In this document: one piece after another, positions 35,410-44,011 of the stretch | Position numbering within the stretch: position 1 is the stretch's first letter | How the letters are laid out: each line of letters starts with the position of its first letter | Origin: an uncultured Ellagibacter sp. | GTDB lineage: Bacteria; Actinomycetota; Coriobacteriia; Coriobacteriales; Eggerthellaceae | Reading direction: 5' to 3' | DNA length: 64,000 bases | NCBI RefSeq assembly: GCF_934617235.1 | Contig: NZ_CAKTTZ010000006.1 | Coordinates: 15,053-79,052 of the forward strand | The notes under the pieces: generated by a model | What the model was told of the DNA's origin: nothing | The model's database searches: none | The model's input: the letters and a program-made list of their open reading frames with translations, nothing else | Made by a program: the position numbers and the translations under genes

Positions 35410-36435
35410 CTACATAATCGGCGGCACGTAGATCTTCATGCGCGAATGCGGGATGGCCTTCAGCGAAAGCTCCGTCAACCCCTGAGCCACCGTTTCCAAG
35501 CGGTCAGTCGGGATGCCCATGAACATCATATCCTCGCCGATATCGGTCGCCGCGCGGCAACCGTAGCACCCGAACGTGATATTCGGCTCCTCTTCCATCA
35601 GGGGATACAGCACCGCTTCCACACACATCGAATTGAAGCCCGATGCATGGAAGTCGAAGCGATGGCCGCTGTAGTAGCTCATCGACATGCACAGCCACAT
35701 CATCTGCTCGGGCGTGCCGGTGAACACGACCACCTCGGGCTTGCGTACCGTCTTCGAAAGCGGTGCCACGTAAGTGGCACGGCGGCTATGAGGGGGCAGC
35801 GTCGGGCGCTCGCGCACCATGCGCGCGGCAGCCTCCGCGTTCACCACCTTATGGAAGAGCACGTAAATCTCGCCTGTCGCCAGCTTCTCGGGAACGCCCG
35901 TCATGCCGAAAATCGACGTACCATCAGGGCATGAATGGCGAAACGGCGGCATGAGGATGCTCGCTCCGCGCCGCGCTGCCATCATCGCCTGGCAAAAGCG
36001 CAGGTTCTCAGAGGGCATGGGGACGTCGGGCAGAAGCTCATCCTTGTCGATGAGGCTCACCGCGACGGGACGCCAGCGCAGGTCGAGCTTTTCCATGATG
36101 GTGTGCTCCAGCTCGGCGTAACGTCGGTGAAGTTCGGGGTCGATCGGCTCCGCGCGCGGCTCATCCGCGAAGGGATCGTAGGTCGCATCGCCCTCGCATT
36201 CAACGGTGAGCGCACGCTGAGGGCAGTTGCCCGCGCAGGTGGTGCACCCCACGCAGTTGTCGATATGGGCCGCGAAAGGATAGCCCTCCTCGTCCGCTTC
36301 GAGCACGTTGCAGGGGCAAAACGCGATGCACAAGCCGCATTTCACGCAGCGCGATGCATCGTTCGTCACCGAATAAACGGTCTCACTCGCGTCGTTGGAA
36401 GCATCCCACAACGCAATCTGATCTTGAGTATCCAT
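35410..36435 (-). CDS. Ferredoxin-DUF169 fusion protein
   Basis: This 341-residue protein has two [4Fe-4S] motifs near its N-terminus (CVKCGLCIAFCPC and CVGCTTCAGNCPQ), then a DUF169 domain (LRWRPVAVSLIDKDE, RFCQAMMAARRG, TFGCYGCRAATDIGEDMMFMGIP). DUF169 proteins are of unknown role and common in anaerobes. The ATG at 36435 lies 5 bases after the radical SAM stop, so the two are coupled. It could supply electrons to the radical SAM enzyme, a role inferred from place only. Confidence 0.85.
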   Translation of the reverse strand: MDTQDQIALWDASNDASETVYSVTNDASRCVKCGLCIAFCPCNVLEADEEGYPFAAHIDNCVGCTTCAGNCPQRALTVECEGDATYDPFADEPRAEPIDPELHRRYAELEHTIMEKLDLRWRPVAVSLIDKDELLPDVPMPSENLRFCQAMMAARRGASILMPPFRHSCPDGTSIFGMTGVPEKLATGEIYVLFHKVVNAEAAARMVRERPTLPPHSRRATYVAPLSKTVRKPEVVVFTGTPEQMMWLCMSMSYYSGHRFDFHASGFNSMCVEAVLYPLMEEEPNITFGCYGCRAATDIGEDMMFMGIPTDRLETVAQGLTELSLKAIPHSRMKIYVPPIM

Positions 36436-36440
36436 GTTCG

Positions 36441-37757
36441 CTACCGCAATTCTTCCTTGCACCAAGGCGGATACACGCGACGCCCCGAGGAATCCGTCAG
36501 GTGGTACGAGCAAAAGGGAATGGCTCTCCCATCAGGAACAGTGACCATCATGGAGCACTCGCGCAGGCGCTGCGTATCCATGGAGATGGCGTCCATGTAG
36601 TTCATGATGATGACCGACAGGCCGCTTTTCACCTCGACGCCCTTCTTGGAGAGGATGTCTAAGAACACCGACCCTTGAGGGCTGTCGGGGCTGTAACCCT
36701 CGCGATATTCTTCAGTCGTCATCGCGCGCGTCGCTGGATAGAAGCCCGACGGGTGCGCGGGCACGCCCTCGGGCGGGGTGCCGTGAACCAGGAACACGCC
36801 AGTGTCGCACAGCGGGTTCGAGCAGCCGAGCGGCCAGATGTCTTCCACACGCAGCAGACCGTCGGACTGCGCGGCCAGATCGAAGATGACGTCGCCCGCG
36901 CTCATGGGCATCGCGCGCTCGGCGTCGAAACGCCCGGAGGTGAAGGCGGGCTGAAGCGCCAGACCGGCCACGACGTCGGCGTTTTCGAGAGAGAAACGCA
37001 GAAGATCGCCGAGCTGGTCGTCGTTGAGGCCGGAAACAACCGCGACGGAGAGCACCACCTGAATGCCGACCTCGCGGCAGCGCTCGATCACCTTGAGCTT
37101 GGTCGCCAGGATATCGCGCCCGCACGTACCCTTGTACACATCGCCCGTAAGACCGTCGAAGGACAGGTACACGCCCGTAAGACCCGCGGCGACAAGGTCT
37201 TCGAGATAGCCTTCCTTATTCGCGATGACCAGGCCGTTCGTATTAACCTCAATGCCCCAGAAACCCTTTTGGCGACCCATGTAGATGATGTCGACCAAGT
37301 CCTTGCGGCACGTCGGTTCGCCACCGGTGATCTGTACGGCGCCGTCGGTTCCCACGGCGTTCGAGATAACGTCGTACATCGCCGAAATCTCGTCGAGCGT
37401 CGGATCGCCCTCGCCGGTCTCGGCGCTCATGAAGCACACGGGGCAATGCAGGTTGCAGTTGCGCGTGACCTCGATTTCGAGCAGCGTGCCGCGACGTTCG
37501 TGGCGCGCGCACGTGCCGCACCCGAACGGGCATTTGTCCGTCACGGGAATGGTGTTTTGCGGCTTGGTCTTCTCGAACGCTTCTGAAAGCAGCCACTCGT
37601 AGTGCTCAGCGGAAGGCCACATGCGTGTGTCGAGCTTGCCGTGCTCGGGGCACGTGCGCGTCATCCACACGACCCCTTCATTGTCGGCGTACACCTCCGC
37701 CGGCAACTCCTTCAGGCACGTTGGACACAGTGCCCCCGTAGTATGCAAAGTACGCAA
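36441..37757 (-). CDS. Radical SAM protein, COG1964-like
   Basis: This 438-residue enzyme has an N-terminal Cys-pair domain (ALCPTCLKELPAEVY, CPEHG, CPFGCGTCARH) and the radical SAM cluster CNLHCPVC (near residues 101-108), then TGGEPTCRKDLVD and VNTNGLVIANK. The layout resembles the COG1964 group, which includes the tetraether lipid synthase and MJ0619-type methylase families; the real reaction is unknown. The start is TTG with AGGACGAG upstream. It is followed by the ferredoxin-DUF169 gene and preceded, after 229 gene-free bases, by the DUF2064 gene. Confidence 0.83.
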   Translation of the reverse strand: MRTLHTTGALCPTCLKELPAEVYADNEGVVWMTRTCPEHGKLDTRMWPSAEHYEWLLSEAFEKTKPQNTIPVTDKCPFGCGTCARHERRGTLLEIEVTRNCNLHCPVCFMSAETGEGDPTLDEISAMYDVISNAVGTDGAVQITGGEPTCRKDLVDIIYMGRQKGFWGIEVNTNGLVIANKEGYLEDLVAAGLTGVYLSFDGLTGDVYKGTCGRDILATKLKVIERCREVGIQVVLSVAVVSGLNDDQLGDLLRFSLENADVVAGLALQPAFTSGRFDAERAMPMSAGDVIFDLAAQSDGLLRVEDIWPLGCSNPLCDTGVFLVHGTPPEGVPAHPSGFYPATRAMTTEEYREGYSPDSPQGSVFLDILSKKGVEVKSGLSVIIMNYMDAISMDTQRLRECSMMVTVPDGRAIPFCSYHLTDSSGRRVYPPWCKEELR

Positions 37758-37986
37758 AATCTCGTCCTATCTGGTCTGAAACAACGGCTCGTTCCACGGG
37801 CCGCAAGAGATGGAAATCTCCCCTATCGCCGAAGCGTCAGCGAGCGGCGTTCCGGCGAGTGCAGCTGGCGTGAAAAGGCTTCGACGCGTACTTCGGTACG
37901 CAAGAAGTCTTTGGAGCGCCATCTGTGCCGCCAGAGCGCCGCGCAGCGTCGGCCCGTTGCGGCGGCTGATAAGCCGCAGCAACCTC

Positions 37987-38853
37987 CTATTCCTCGTCGA
38001 TGTACTGGCGAGGGTCGTGGTTGTCGTTCGGCGGCGTGGAAACGCGGATGTTCATGAAATCGCACCAATCGAGCACGCGCTGCGGCACGTAGATCTCGGT
38101 CTGGTACTTCGCAGCCTCCTTGATCGCGCGGATGCAGGAAACGGCGTGTGCGAGGTCGACCTTCTCATCGATGTCGGCAACGGGCGTGAAGTACGCCGAG
38201 GGGATGTCCATCTCTTGGAGCTTCTCCACGTACGCGTCGAGCGCGGGCTTGCCGGTGAGGTTGTAGTACACGCCCTGGTGGTTGATCGGCGTGTTGTGGC
38301 TGAAGCCGACGAGCGACGTGCCGCACTCCTGGCAAGGCGCCTGCACAAAGCCCGGGGTTCCCAAGTCCTGGAAGTAGTCCAGCCACTGGAATGCCTGGGA
38401 GATATGGGTGATCGGCATGGTCGGGACGTCGCCGCCGACAGAGACGATGTGCTCATAGCCCATGTCGAAAATCTGCTTGAAGGCGTCGTCGAAGTGGTCG
38501 TCGAACGTGGCGCCCTTGTCGGTGATGTAGTGGATTTCCATTGGCCACTTGCCGAGCGCGTCGTAGGTCTCGCGCATGAGCTCGACGTTGTCGGCAGGCG
38601 TAGTCGACACGAAGAAATCGTAGGTAATCTTGTCAACCGACGGGTCCTCGGCACCGAGGGCATCGTTGTCCGCCTGCATCGACAGAAGCGCCTGCATGCA
38701 CATCTCGCTCACATCGTACAGGCAACGGCGGAACAGCTCCGCCGCCTGCTCGGGGCTCAAGAAGCCGCCGCGCTCAATCGTCAGGCGCGTCTTCACCAGG
38801 CCCGGGACGGGCGGCTTGCAGAACAGGAGCAACGCTTGCTTTTTCTCTGCCAC
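37987..38853 (-). CDS. DUF2064 / TIGR04282-like nucleotidyl- or glycosyltransferase
   Basis: This 288-residue protein has the GT-A-like start LLLFCKPPVPGLVKTRL and the nucleotide-binding IVSVGGDVPTMPITHI, typical of TIGR04282 transferases, which are often found near radical SAM proteins. The GTG at 38853 follows AAGGAGAG and fits better than an upstream start at 38895. It also has an uncommon CQECGTS motif. Its place between a molybdopterin gene and a radical SAM gene suggests it makes or loads a sugar-nucleotide-like product used by the locus (inferred). Confidence 0.75.
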   Translation of the reverse strand: MAEKKQALLLFCKPPVPGLVKTRLTIERGGFLSPEQAAELFRRCLYDVSEMCMQALLSMQADNDALGAEDPSVDKITYDFFVSTTPADNVELMRETYDALGKWPMEIHYITDKGATFDDHFDDAFKQIFDMGYEHIVSVGGDVPTMPITHISQAFQWLDYFQDLGTPGFVQAPCQECGTSLVGFSHNTPINHQGVYYNLTGKPALDAYVEKLQEMDIPSAYFTPVADIDEKVDLAHAVSCIRAIKEAAKYQTEIYVPQRVLDWCDFMNIRVSTPPNDNHDPRQYIDEE

Positions 38854-38938
38854 AATACTCTCCTTCGTATGTCTTCCGCTCGATTTCGAGCGCATTCACC
38901 ACTAGTAGTGTACCTTGCACATTATAGGACGCGAACAG

Positions 38939-41218
38939 CTATCTGGCGCTGTCCTTGCCCGCATCGGCTGCATCTTCCACGCAGGAATCACGCTGCCATG
39001 AAAGGGTTGCATCGACCTTCCTGATCACGCAATCGATGGCGTTGTACCACCAGGTGCCGATCATGGGCTCGCCCGTCGCAACCGAGCAGGTCGTCAGGCA
39101 GTTCACGTTCGACTCCCACATGCCGCCGAAGTCGGGCGCGCCGGGCGTCCATTCGGGATGCCACCAGCCATAATCGACATTCACCAGATCATCGCGCATC
39201 GTGCGGATCTCCAGCACGAAGCGCGCGCTTCCCTTGTCGGTAGCAACCTCGACGGTATCCCCCGCGCAAAGCCCCAGACGCTCCGCCGTTGCAGGAGAAA
39301 TCTCCACCGCGGGATGCGGCGAGGATTTGCGGAACTTCGGATTGTTGAAGTACATCGACGCATTATAGGGCTGCTTGCGGGCGCCGGTGACCATCGCCAG
39401 ATGCGCTCCCCCACACGTCTCGGCGCGCTTAATAAGCTCATCCGAGCAAAGCGAGAGACAGGGCGCAGGCTCGGGCAGGCGCTGGCCGCCGAAATCGGGA
39501 AGGATCTCGCTTGCAAGCTCGATCTTTCCCGTGGTGGTGGCGAAGCCCCGAGGATTGCCCGTCTCGTCGGGATACAGGTACTTGAAGGGGACGGGCGGGC
39601 GGAAGTACATACCCTGCTCGCAATAATCATCCCAGGTCATGCCCGCGCGGGCGAGCACATCCTCAAGCGCGTCTTTGAACGTCTCGTGCGGCCACGCCTC
39701 AGCCTGCCCCAGGCGAAGGCCCAAGGCGCGGAAGATGTCGTAGTCGCTTTTGCGCTCGTAGTAGGGTTCGACTGCCGCCGGGCCACCATAGGCAATGTTC
39801 GCGACGCCGCCATGCTGCTGGAAGAGAGGCCGCTCGATCGCGCCTGCGCAGGGCAGGACGAAGTCGGCAATCGAGGCAGTCGGCGTCAGGTAGTAGTCGA
39901 TCACCACGATCAGGTCGAGGCCCATAAGCGCATTGAATACGCGATGCGTATCGGCATAGGTGAGCAACGGGTTCGTCGCGTTCACGATAAGCGCGCGCAC
40001 CGGATAGGGCTCGCCCGTCTCCATCGCGCGAAGTACCAGGTCGGGATGGGCCGACGTCATGTAGCGCGTCGGAAGCCTGCAGCCCAAACGCTCGGTTATC
40101 TTCTGCACCTTCGCGTAGCCCTCGTAGCACTGAAGCGGCGTGTAGGGGGTGTTCAGGCAGCGCGCCTTGTGCCCGGGCGCCATCTCGTCGGTCATCTCGA
40201 GCTCGACTTCTGTGGTGAAGTCGCTCATCTCCGTGATGATGCAGGCGCCGGGCTTGTCGACGTTGCCCGTGATCGCACGCAGGCAGCAGATCGCGCGGTG
40301 CGTGGGCGCCACGTTGCGCCCCGACTGATCGATGCCGCGCCCCGACACGAGCGCCGCCGCCTGGGCACGTCCGAACCAGCGTGCAGCCGTACGCACGTCA
40401 TCAGCCGAAACACCGCAGAATTCGGCAACGTATTCAGGAGTGTAGCGCGCCACATGCTCGGCGAATTCGTCGAAGCCGTGACACCATTCCGCCACGAAAT
40501 CGCGGTCGTACAAGCCCTCGGAGATGATTACGTTCGCAAAACCGAGCGCAAGCGCGCAATCCGTTCCCGTCTTCGGTGCGATCCATAGATCGGCACAGGA
40601 GGCGGTCTTGGTGAAACGCGGGTCAATCACCACGAGCGGCGTGTCCGATTTCCCAAGACGTCGAATCGACTGCCACCACAGCGAATTGTCGGACTCCGCC
40701 GGGTTCGTTCCCCAGATGAAGACGCATTCCGTGTCATCGTTGATGTCGGCCTCGATCGTCCAGCCGAAGGTAATCGCATCCATCCAGATACGCGGGTTCC
40801 AACAGATCTGCCCGATGCCCATGTTATTCGGCGAACCGAACATGTTCATAAAGCGATGGAGCGGCCAAAACGACGCGTGAGGTCCGCCGATCATCGACGC
40901 GAGCGTTTCGGAGCCATACTGGTCGCGAAGCTGCGAGAGGCGCTGCGCGATGTTGTCGAGCGCTTCATCCCAGCTCACGCGCTCCCATGTATTCGCCCCG
41001 CGCTCGCCAACGCGCCGTAGCGGGTAGTTCACACGGTCGTCGCCGTCGAGCACGTCGAGATTCATCTTCCAGCGACGGCATCCCGCAAGCACCTTCGGGT
41101 CGTAAGGGTAGCGCGACGAATCGGGCTCCAAATCGACAACGCGACCGTCTTCCACCGTCGCGAAGAAGGCACAGAGATACCCGCAGAAATGACAGTTCGT
41201 TTTGCGCACCTTGCGCAT
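38939..41218 (-). CDS. Molybdopterin oxidoreductase, DMSO-reductase family (second catalytic protein)
   Basis: This 759-residue enzyme has a [4Fe-4S] motif C9-x2-C12-x3-C16-x30-C47 and C139 in GQICWNPR as the likely Mo or W ligand. Further motifs are IWGTNPAESDNSLWW, VIDPRFTKTASCADLW, ITGNVDKPGA and VDYGWWHPEWTPGAPD. There is no Tat signal. It starts immediately after the HdrB-like stop, so the two are coupled. No small Fe-S subunit gene lies beside it; the HdrB-like protein may be the electron partner. Confidence 0.87.
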   Translation of the reverse strand: MRKVRKTNCHFCGYLCAFFATVEDGRVVDLEPDSSRYPYDPKVLAGCRRWKMNLDVLDGDDRVNYPLRRVGERGANTWERVSWDEALDNIAQRLSQLRDQYGSETLASMIGGPHASFWPLHRFMNMFGSPNNMGIGQICWNPRIWMDAITFGWTIEADINDDTECVFIWGTNPAESDNSLWWQSIRRLGKSDTPLVVIDPRFTKTASCADLWIAPKTGTDCALALGFANVIISEGLYDRDFVAEWCHGFDEFAEHVARYTPEYVAEFCGVSADDVRTAARWFGRAQAAALVSGRGIDQSGRNVAPTHRAICCLRAITGNVDKPGACIITEMSDFTTEVELEMTDEMAPGHKARCLNTPYTPLQCYEGYAKVQKITERLGCRLPTRYMTSAHPDLVLRAMETGEPYPVRALIVNATNPLLTYADTHRVFNALMGLDLIVVIDYYLTPTASIADFVLPCAGAIERPLFQQHGGVANIAYGGPAAVEPYYERKSDYDIFRALGLRLGQAEAWPHETFKDALEDVLARAGMTWDDYCEQGMYFRPPVPFKYLYPDETGNPRGFATTTGKIELASEILPDFGGQRLPEPAPCLSLCSDELIKRAETCGGAHLAMVTGARKQPYNASMYFNNPKFRKSSPHPAVEISPATAERLGLCAGDTVEVATDKGSARFVLEIRTMRDDLVNVDYGWWHPEWTPGAPDFGGMWESNVNCLTTCSVATGEPMIGTWWYNAIDCVIRKVDATLSWQRDSCVEDAADAGKDSAR

Positions 41219-42226
41219 TTACGCATCCTCCTTCGCGGCTCCCTCGCCGCCGAGTCCAACGAAGCTCCTCGCACTTGCGTCCTGCTTCTCAACGCCAAGG
41301 GAATCGTCGAACAGGAATCGCAGTTTCATGTAAACATCGGCATGGTACCAGTCGATGCGCCAGTTGAAGAGCAGCTCGAGATAATGGAACACGGGAACAT
41401 CGCGCTGCGCCATCATCAACTGGAACGTGCAGCTCACACACGCCGTAACAATCGCGCTTGCGCCAAGGCCGCACGCGTCTTGCCCATGTTCGCGCGCCTG
41501 GCTGTCGGCAAGTTCGGTCTTGCCAGCTGCGCGGGCGAGCGACCCGCAGCACACCGAGCGCTTGCGCACCTTCTCGCCCTCGACAAGCAACCCTTCGGGC
41601 ATGAGCGCGCGCAACCCATCGGCGAACTCCCCCGTTTTCTTGTCGGGGCACGAATCGTGCGGCATGAACAAGAGCGGCTCAGGCGCCTTGCATGCCTCGG
41701 TTGGGTTGCCAGCCTCGTCATACCAGTCGGGATGGCGCCAGGCGAACTCGCGCGTGAGCAGCTCGCGCGCCACATCGGCATCGATGCGATAGCCCATCTG
41801 TGCGAGCAGTAGCGGAAGCGCAACGATCTCCACGCCCTGCGTGCGCTCATCGCGAACAAGCGCACCACGAAGCGCGAGCGCGCAGTTCGGACATGCGGCA
41901 ACGATGCGCCGCACGCCGCGGGCCTCAACCTGCTCGATAAGTTCCGCCTCGAAGGCACGACGCTGCGCCGGCCCATCTGGCTCGTACTGCAAGATCTTCC
42001 CGCAGCAGAGAAGCGAGATACCCTCAACCTCACCCGCGGATTTCAGCAGGTCGTACACCGACTGCACGAGCGGCAAGCCGTAGTTGATAAGCGAACACCC
42101 TGGAAAGAACAGCGAGTCGCACCCGCCAGCTTCCCCCGACTGCTCGACCATGAGCGCCTGCAGCCCCGGATAATCGCACGATATCGAGCTTCCCGTCAAT
42201 GCGTCGTTGAATGTATAGGGTCCCAC
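41219..42226 (-). CDS. HdrB-like CCG-domain Fe-S protein
   Basis: This 335-residue protein has two CCG cysteine-rich domains: C44 (FFPGC), C74-C75 (LLCCGK) and C112-x2-C115 (CPNC); then PHDSCPD, VCCGSLARAAG and CVSC. In HdrB these bind noncubane [4Fe-4S] clusters that split disulfides. It starts at GTG with GGAGG upstream and is the first gene of a unit that runs into the second molybdopterin gene. It could pass electrons to that enzyme or act on a thiol/disulfide carrier. Confidence 0.83.
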   Translation of the reverse strand: MGPYTFNDALTGSSISCDYPGLQALMVEQSGEAGGCDSLFFPGCSLINYGLPLVQSVYDLLKSAGEVEGISLLCCGKILQYEPDGPAQRRAFEAELIEQVEARGVRRIVAACPNCALALRGALVRDERTQGVEIVALPLLLAQMGYRIDADVARELLTREFAWRHPDWYDEAGNPTEACKAPEPLLFMPHDSCPDKKTGEFADGLRALMPEGLLVEGEKVRKRSVCCGSLARAAGKTELADSQAREHGQDACGLGASAIVTACVSCTFQLMMAQRDVPVFHYLELLFNWRIDWYHADVYMKLRFLFDDSLGVEKQDASARSFVGLGGEGAAKEDA

Positions 42227-42332
42227 AGCGTCTTACCTCCTCCCCCTGCCTTGCTTGCAGAGTTTTCCATCATCAATGCGAATGCGCCCCAACCGCTTCG
42301 CCCTCATGCTGGAAAACTGCGCTTGATACAAG

Positions 42333-42365
42333 GCGAACCCGACCTCGCGTTAAGGTCGGGTTCGC
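42333..42365 (-). terminator. Terminator between the NrfD and HdrB-like genes
   Basis: A perfect 12-base stem, GCGAACCCGACC with GGTCGGGTTCGC, lies 53 bases past the NrfD stop. It divides the locus into two transcription units. Confidence 0.7.
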
Positions 42366-42417
42366 GACATGCTCAATCAGGTGCCCAGATTATACGACCT
42401 GGGTTACAAGCGAGAGC

Positions 42418-43404
42418 TTAGTACATGTTCTCGCCGTAGGTCCAATGCTCAACGAATTCAGCATGGGGGTCAGCCGTACGGCTGCAGTAACGGTTCTCGC
42501 CCGGAATCTCGGCGCGCTCGTCGGAGTAGACGCAGAGATAACGGAGCAGCAGGCCGCCGCAAAGCACGAGGACGGGAGCCACCACAGTGGAAGCCGCGGA
42601 GCCAGCGCCGAAGACGTACAGGAAGAACGGGATGACCAGACCGCAGGCAATCATGCCAAGCCAGAACAGCGGGGCAGTCTTGCCGACAACCCAGCGACGG
42701 GCAACGGCCTTCTGGGTGACGTTGCCAGCGCCCAGGAAGGAGAGAATCATGATGAGCAGAACGGTGATCTCCGCGCAGACCAGGATGATGTCGACGACGT
42801 GGATGATCTCGTGGATCTCCTCGATTTGAGCGAGGAAGAACACGGTCGGCTCAGCGAAGATGCCCAGCGACAGCGCGATAGCGGCGCAAGCGGTGGACAG
42901 TGCCGAAATGGTGAACAGCACGGGCAGAGCCGGGGTCGCCCAGAAAGAGTGAGCCTTCAGGGTCGAGAGCATGACGCCCGTGTACACCATAATGCCGAAG
43001 CCAGCGATGCCGGCGATCGTGGCGAACACCGGGGTACCGCCACCGAACACAGAGGCGATAGCGCCGAGGAAGCCCCAATCAAGCGGCAGCACATCCAGAT
43101 AGCCAAGCAGCCAGAAGATGTCGCCGAACATGGCGATGACCAGGAGCGTTGCGCCCCACTTGATGATAGCCGTCGCCGTTGTCCACACTCGCCAGAACAC
43201 AAGCGGCTGACCGAGCTCGAACACGAGGAAGAAACAGCCGATAGCGAGCGCTGCGAGCGCGAAGAACATCGGCACGAAGAAGAGCGCACCCGTGCCAGGG
43301 TTGACGATAAGGCTCATGATAGCCGTGAGGCACATGATGCCGCCGCCGAGGCCACCCAAGAACAGGTAGATGACAATCGGCGCTTCCCAATAATGATGCT
43401 TCAT
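42418..43404 (-). CDS. NrfD/PsrC-type membrane subunit
   Basis: This 328-residue membrane protein has about eight or nine helices, starting HHYWEAPIVIYLFLGGLGGGIMCLTAIMSL, the NrfD/PsrC signature. It should anchor the Fe-S and molybdopterin subunits and exchange electrons with menaquinone. It overlaps the ferredoxin-subunit stop by 1 base (TAATG). The last hydrophobic helix ends before RYCSRTADPHAEFVEHW. Confidence 0.88.
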   Translation of the reverse strand: MKHHYWEAPIVIYLFLGGLGGGIMCLTAIMSLIVNPGTGALFFVPMFFALAALAIGCFFLVFELGQPLVFWRVWTTATAIIKWGATLLVIAMFGDIFWLLGYLDVLPLDWGFLGAIASVFGGGTPVFATIAGIAGFGIMVYTGVMLSTLKAHSFWATPALPVLFTISALSTACAAIALSLGIFAEPTVFFLAQIEEIHEIIHVVDIILVCAEITVLLIMILSFLGAGNVTQKAVARRWVVGKTAPLFWLGMIACGLVIPFFLYVFGAGSAASTVVAPVLVLCGGLLLRYLCVYSDERAEIPGENRYCSRTADPHAEFVEHWTYGENMY

Positions 43405-43982
43405 TATCGCTGACCTCCCAAATCCGGAATGTAGTAGACCTGAGGCTCCGTGCCATGCTCGGTGAACAGGCGCTCGGTATGGAGCGAGTTGACGAGCTTC
43501 GACACTTCGCTGTTGGGATCATCCAGGTCGCCGAAGATACGGGCCTTCTGGTGGCACGTCTGCACGCAGTACGGCATCGAGCCGGGCTCTTCCGCACGGC
43601 GGTCCTTGCAGAAGGTGCACTTGCGCACGAAGCGGTGCAGGCGCGGGCCGAGCACCGAGGCGTCGCGCATGCCGTAGGGGCAGGCGTTAACGCACACCTT
43701 GCAGGCCATGCACTTCTTGGAGTCGATCCACACGACGCCGTCGTCGTCCTGCTGGGACGCGCCGGTCGGGCAGCAGGGAACGCACTCGGGGTTGGCGCAG
43801 TGCATGCACAGCGTCGGGGTGTAGGTGCGATGGACGTGGGGCCATTTGCCCTGAGCGCCCTCGGTCACCACGGGGTTGTAGATGATATCGAGCGGCAGGT
43901 CGTTCCACGTACGGCAGGCAACCGTGCAGGAGTGACAGCCGATGCAACGACGCTGGTCGATGACCATAGCATAACGAGTCAT
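43404..43982 (-). CDS. Four-cluster ferredoxin subunit (DmsB/PsrB type)
   Basis: This 192-residue protein has four [4Fe-4S] motifs: CIGCHSCTVAC, CMHCANPECVPCCP, CMACKVCVNACPYG and CTFCKDRR with CVQTCHQKA. It links the molybdopterin subunit to NrfD. The gene begins 29 bases after the catalytic subunit stop and is coupled to nrfD. No Tat or signal peptide is present, so the catalytic side is predicted to face the cytoplasm. Confidence 0.92.
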   Translation of the reverse strand: MTRYAMVIDQRRCIGCHSCTVACRTWNDLPLDIIYNPVVTEGAQGKWPHVHRTYTPTLCMHCANPECVPCCPTGASQQDDDGVVWIDSKKCMACKVCVNACPYGMRDASVLGPRLHRFVRKCTFCKDRRAEEPGSMPYCVQTCHQKARIFGDLDDPNSEVSKLVNSLHTERLFTEHGTEPQVYYIPDLGGQR

Positions 43983-44011
43983 TATCTATCCTTTCCTACT
44001 CGATAGCCTGA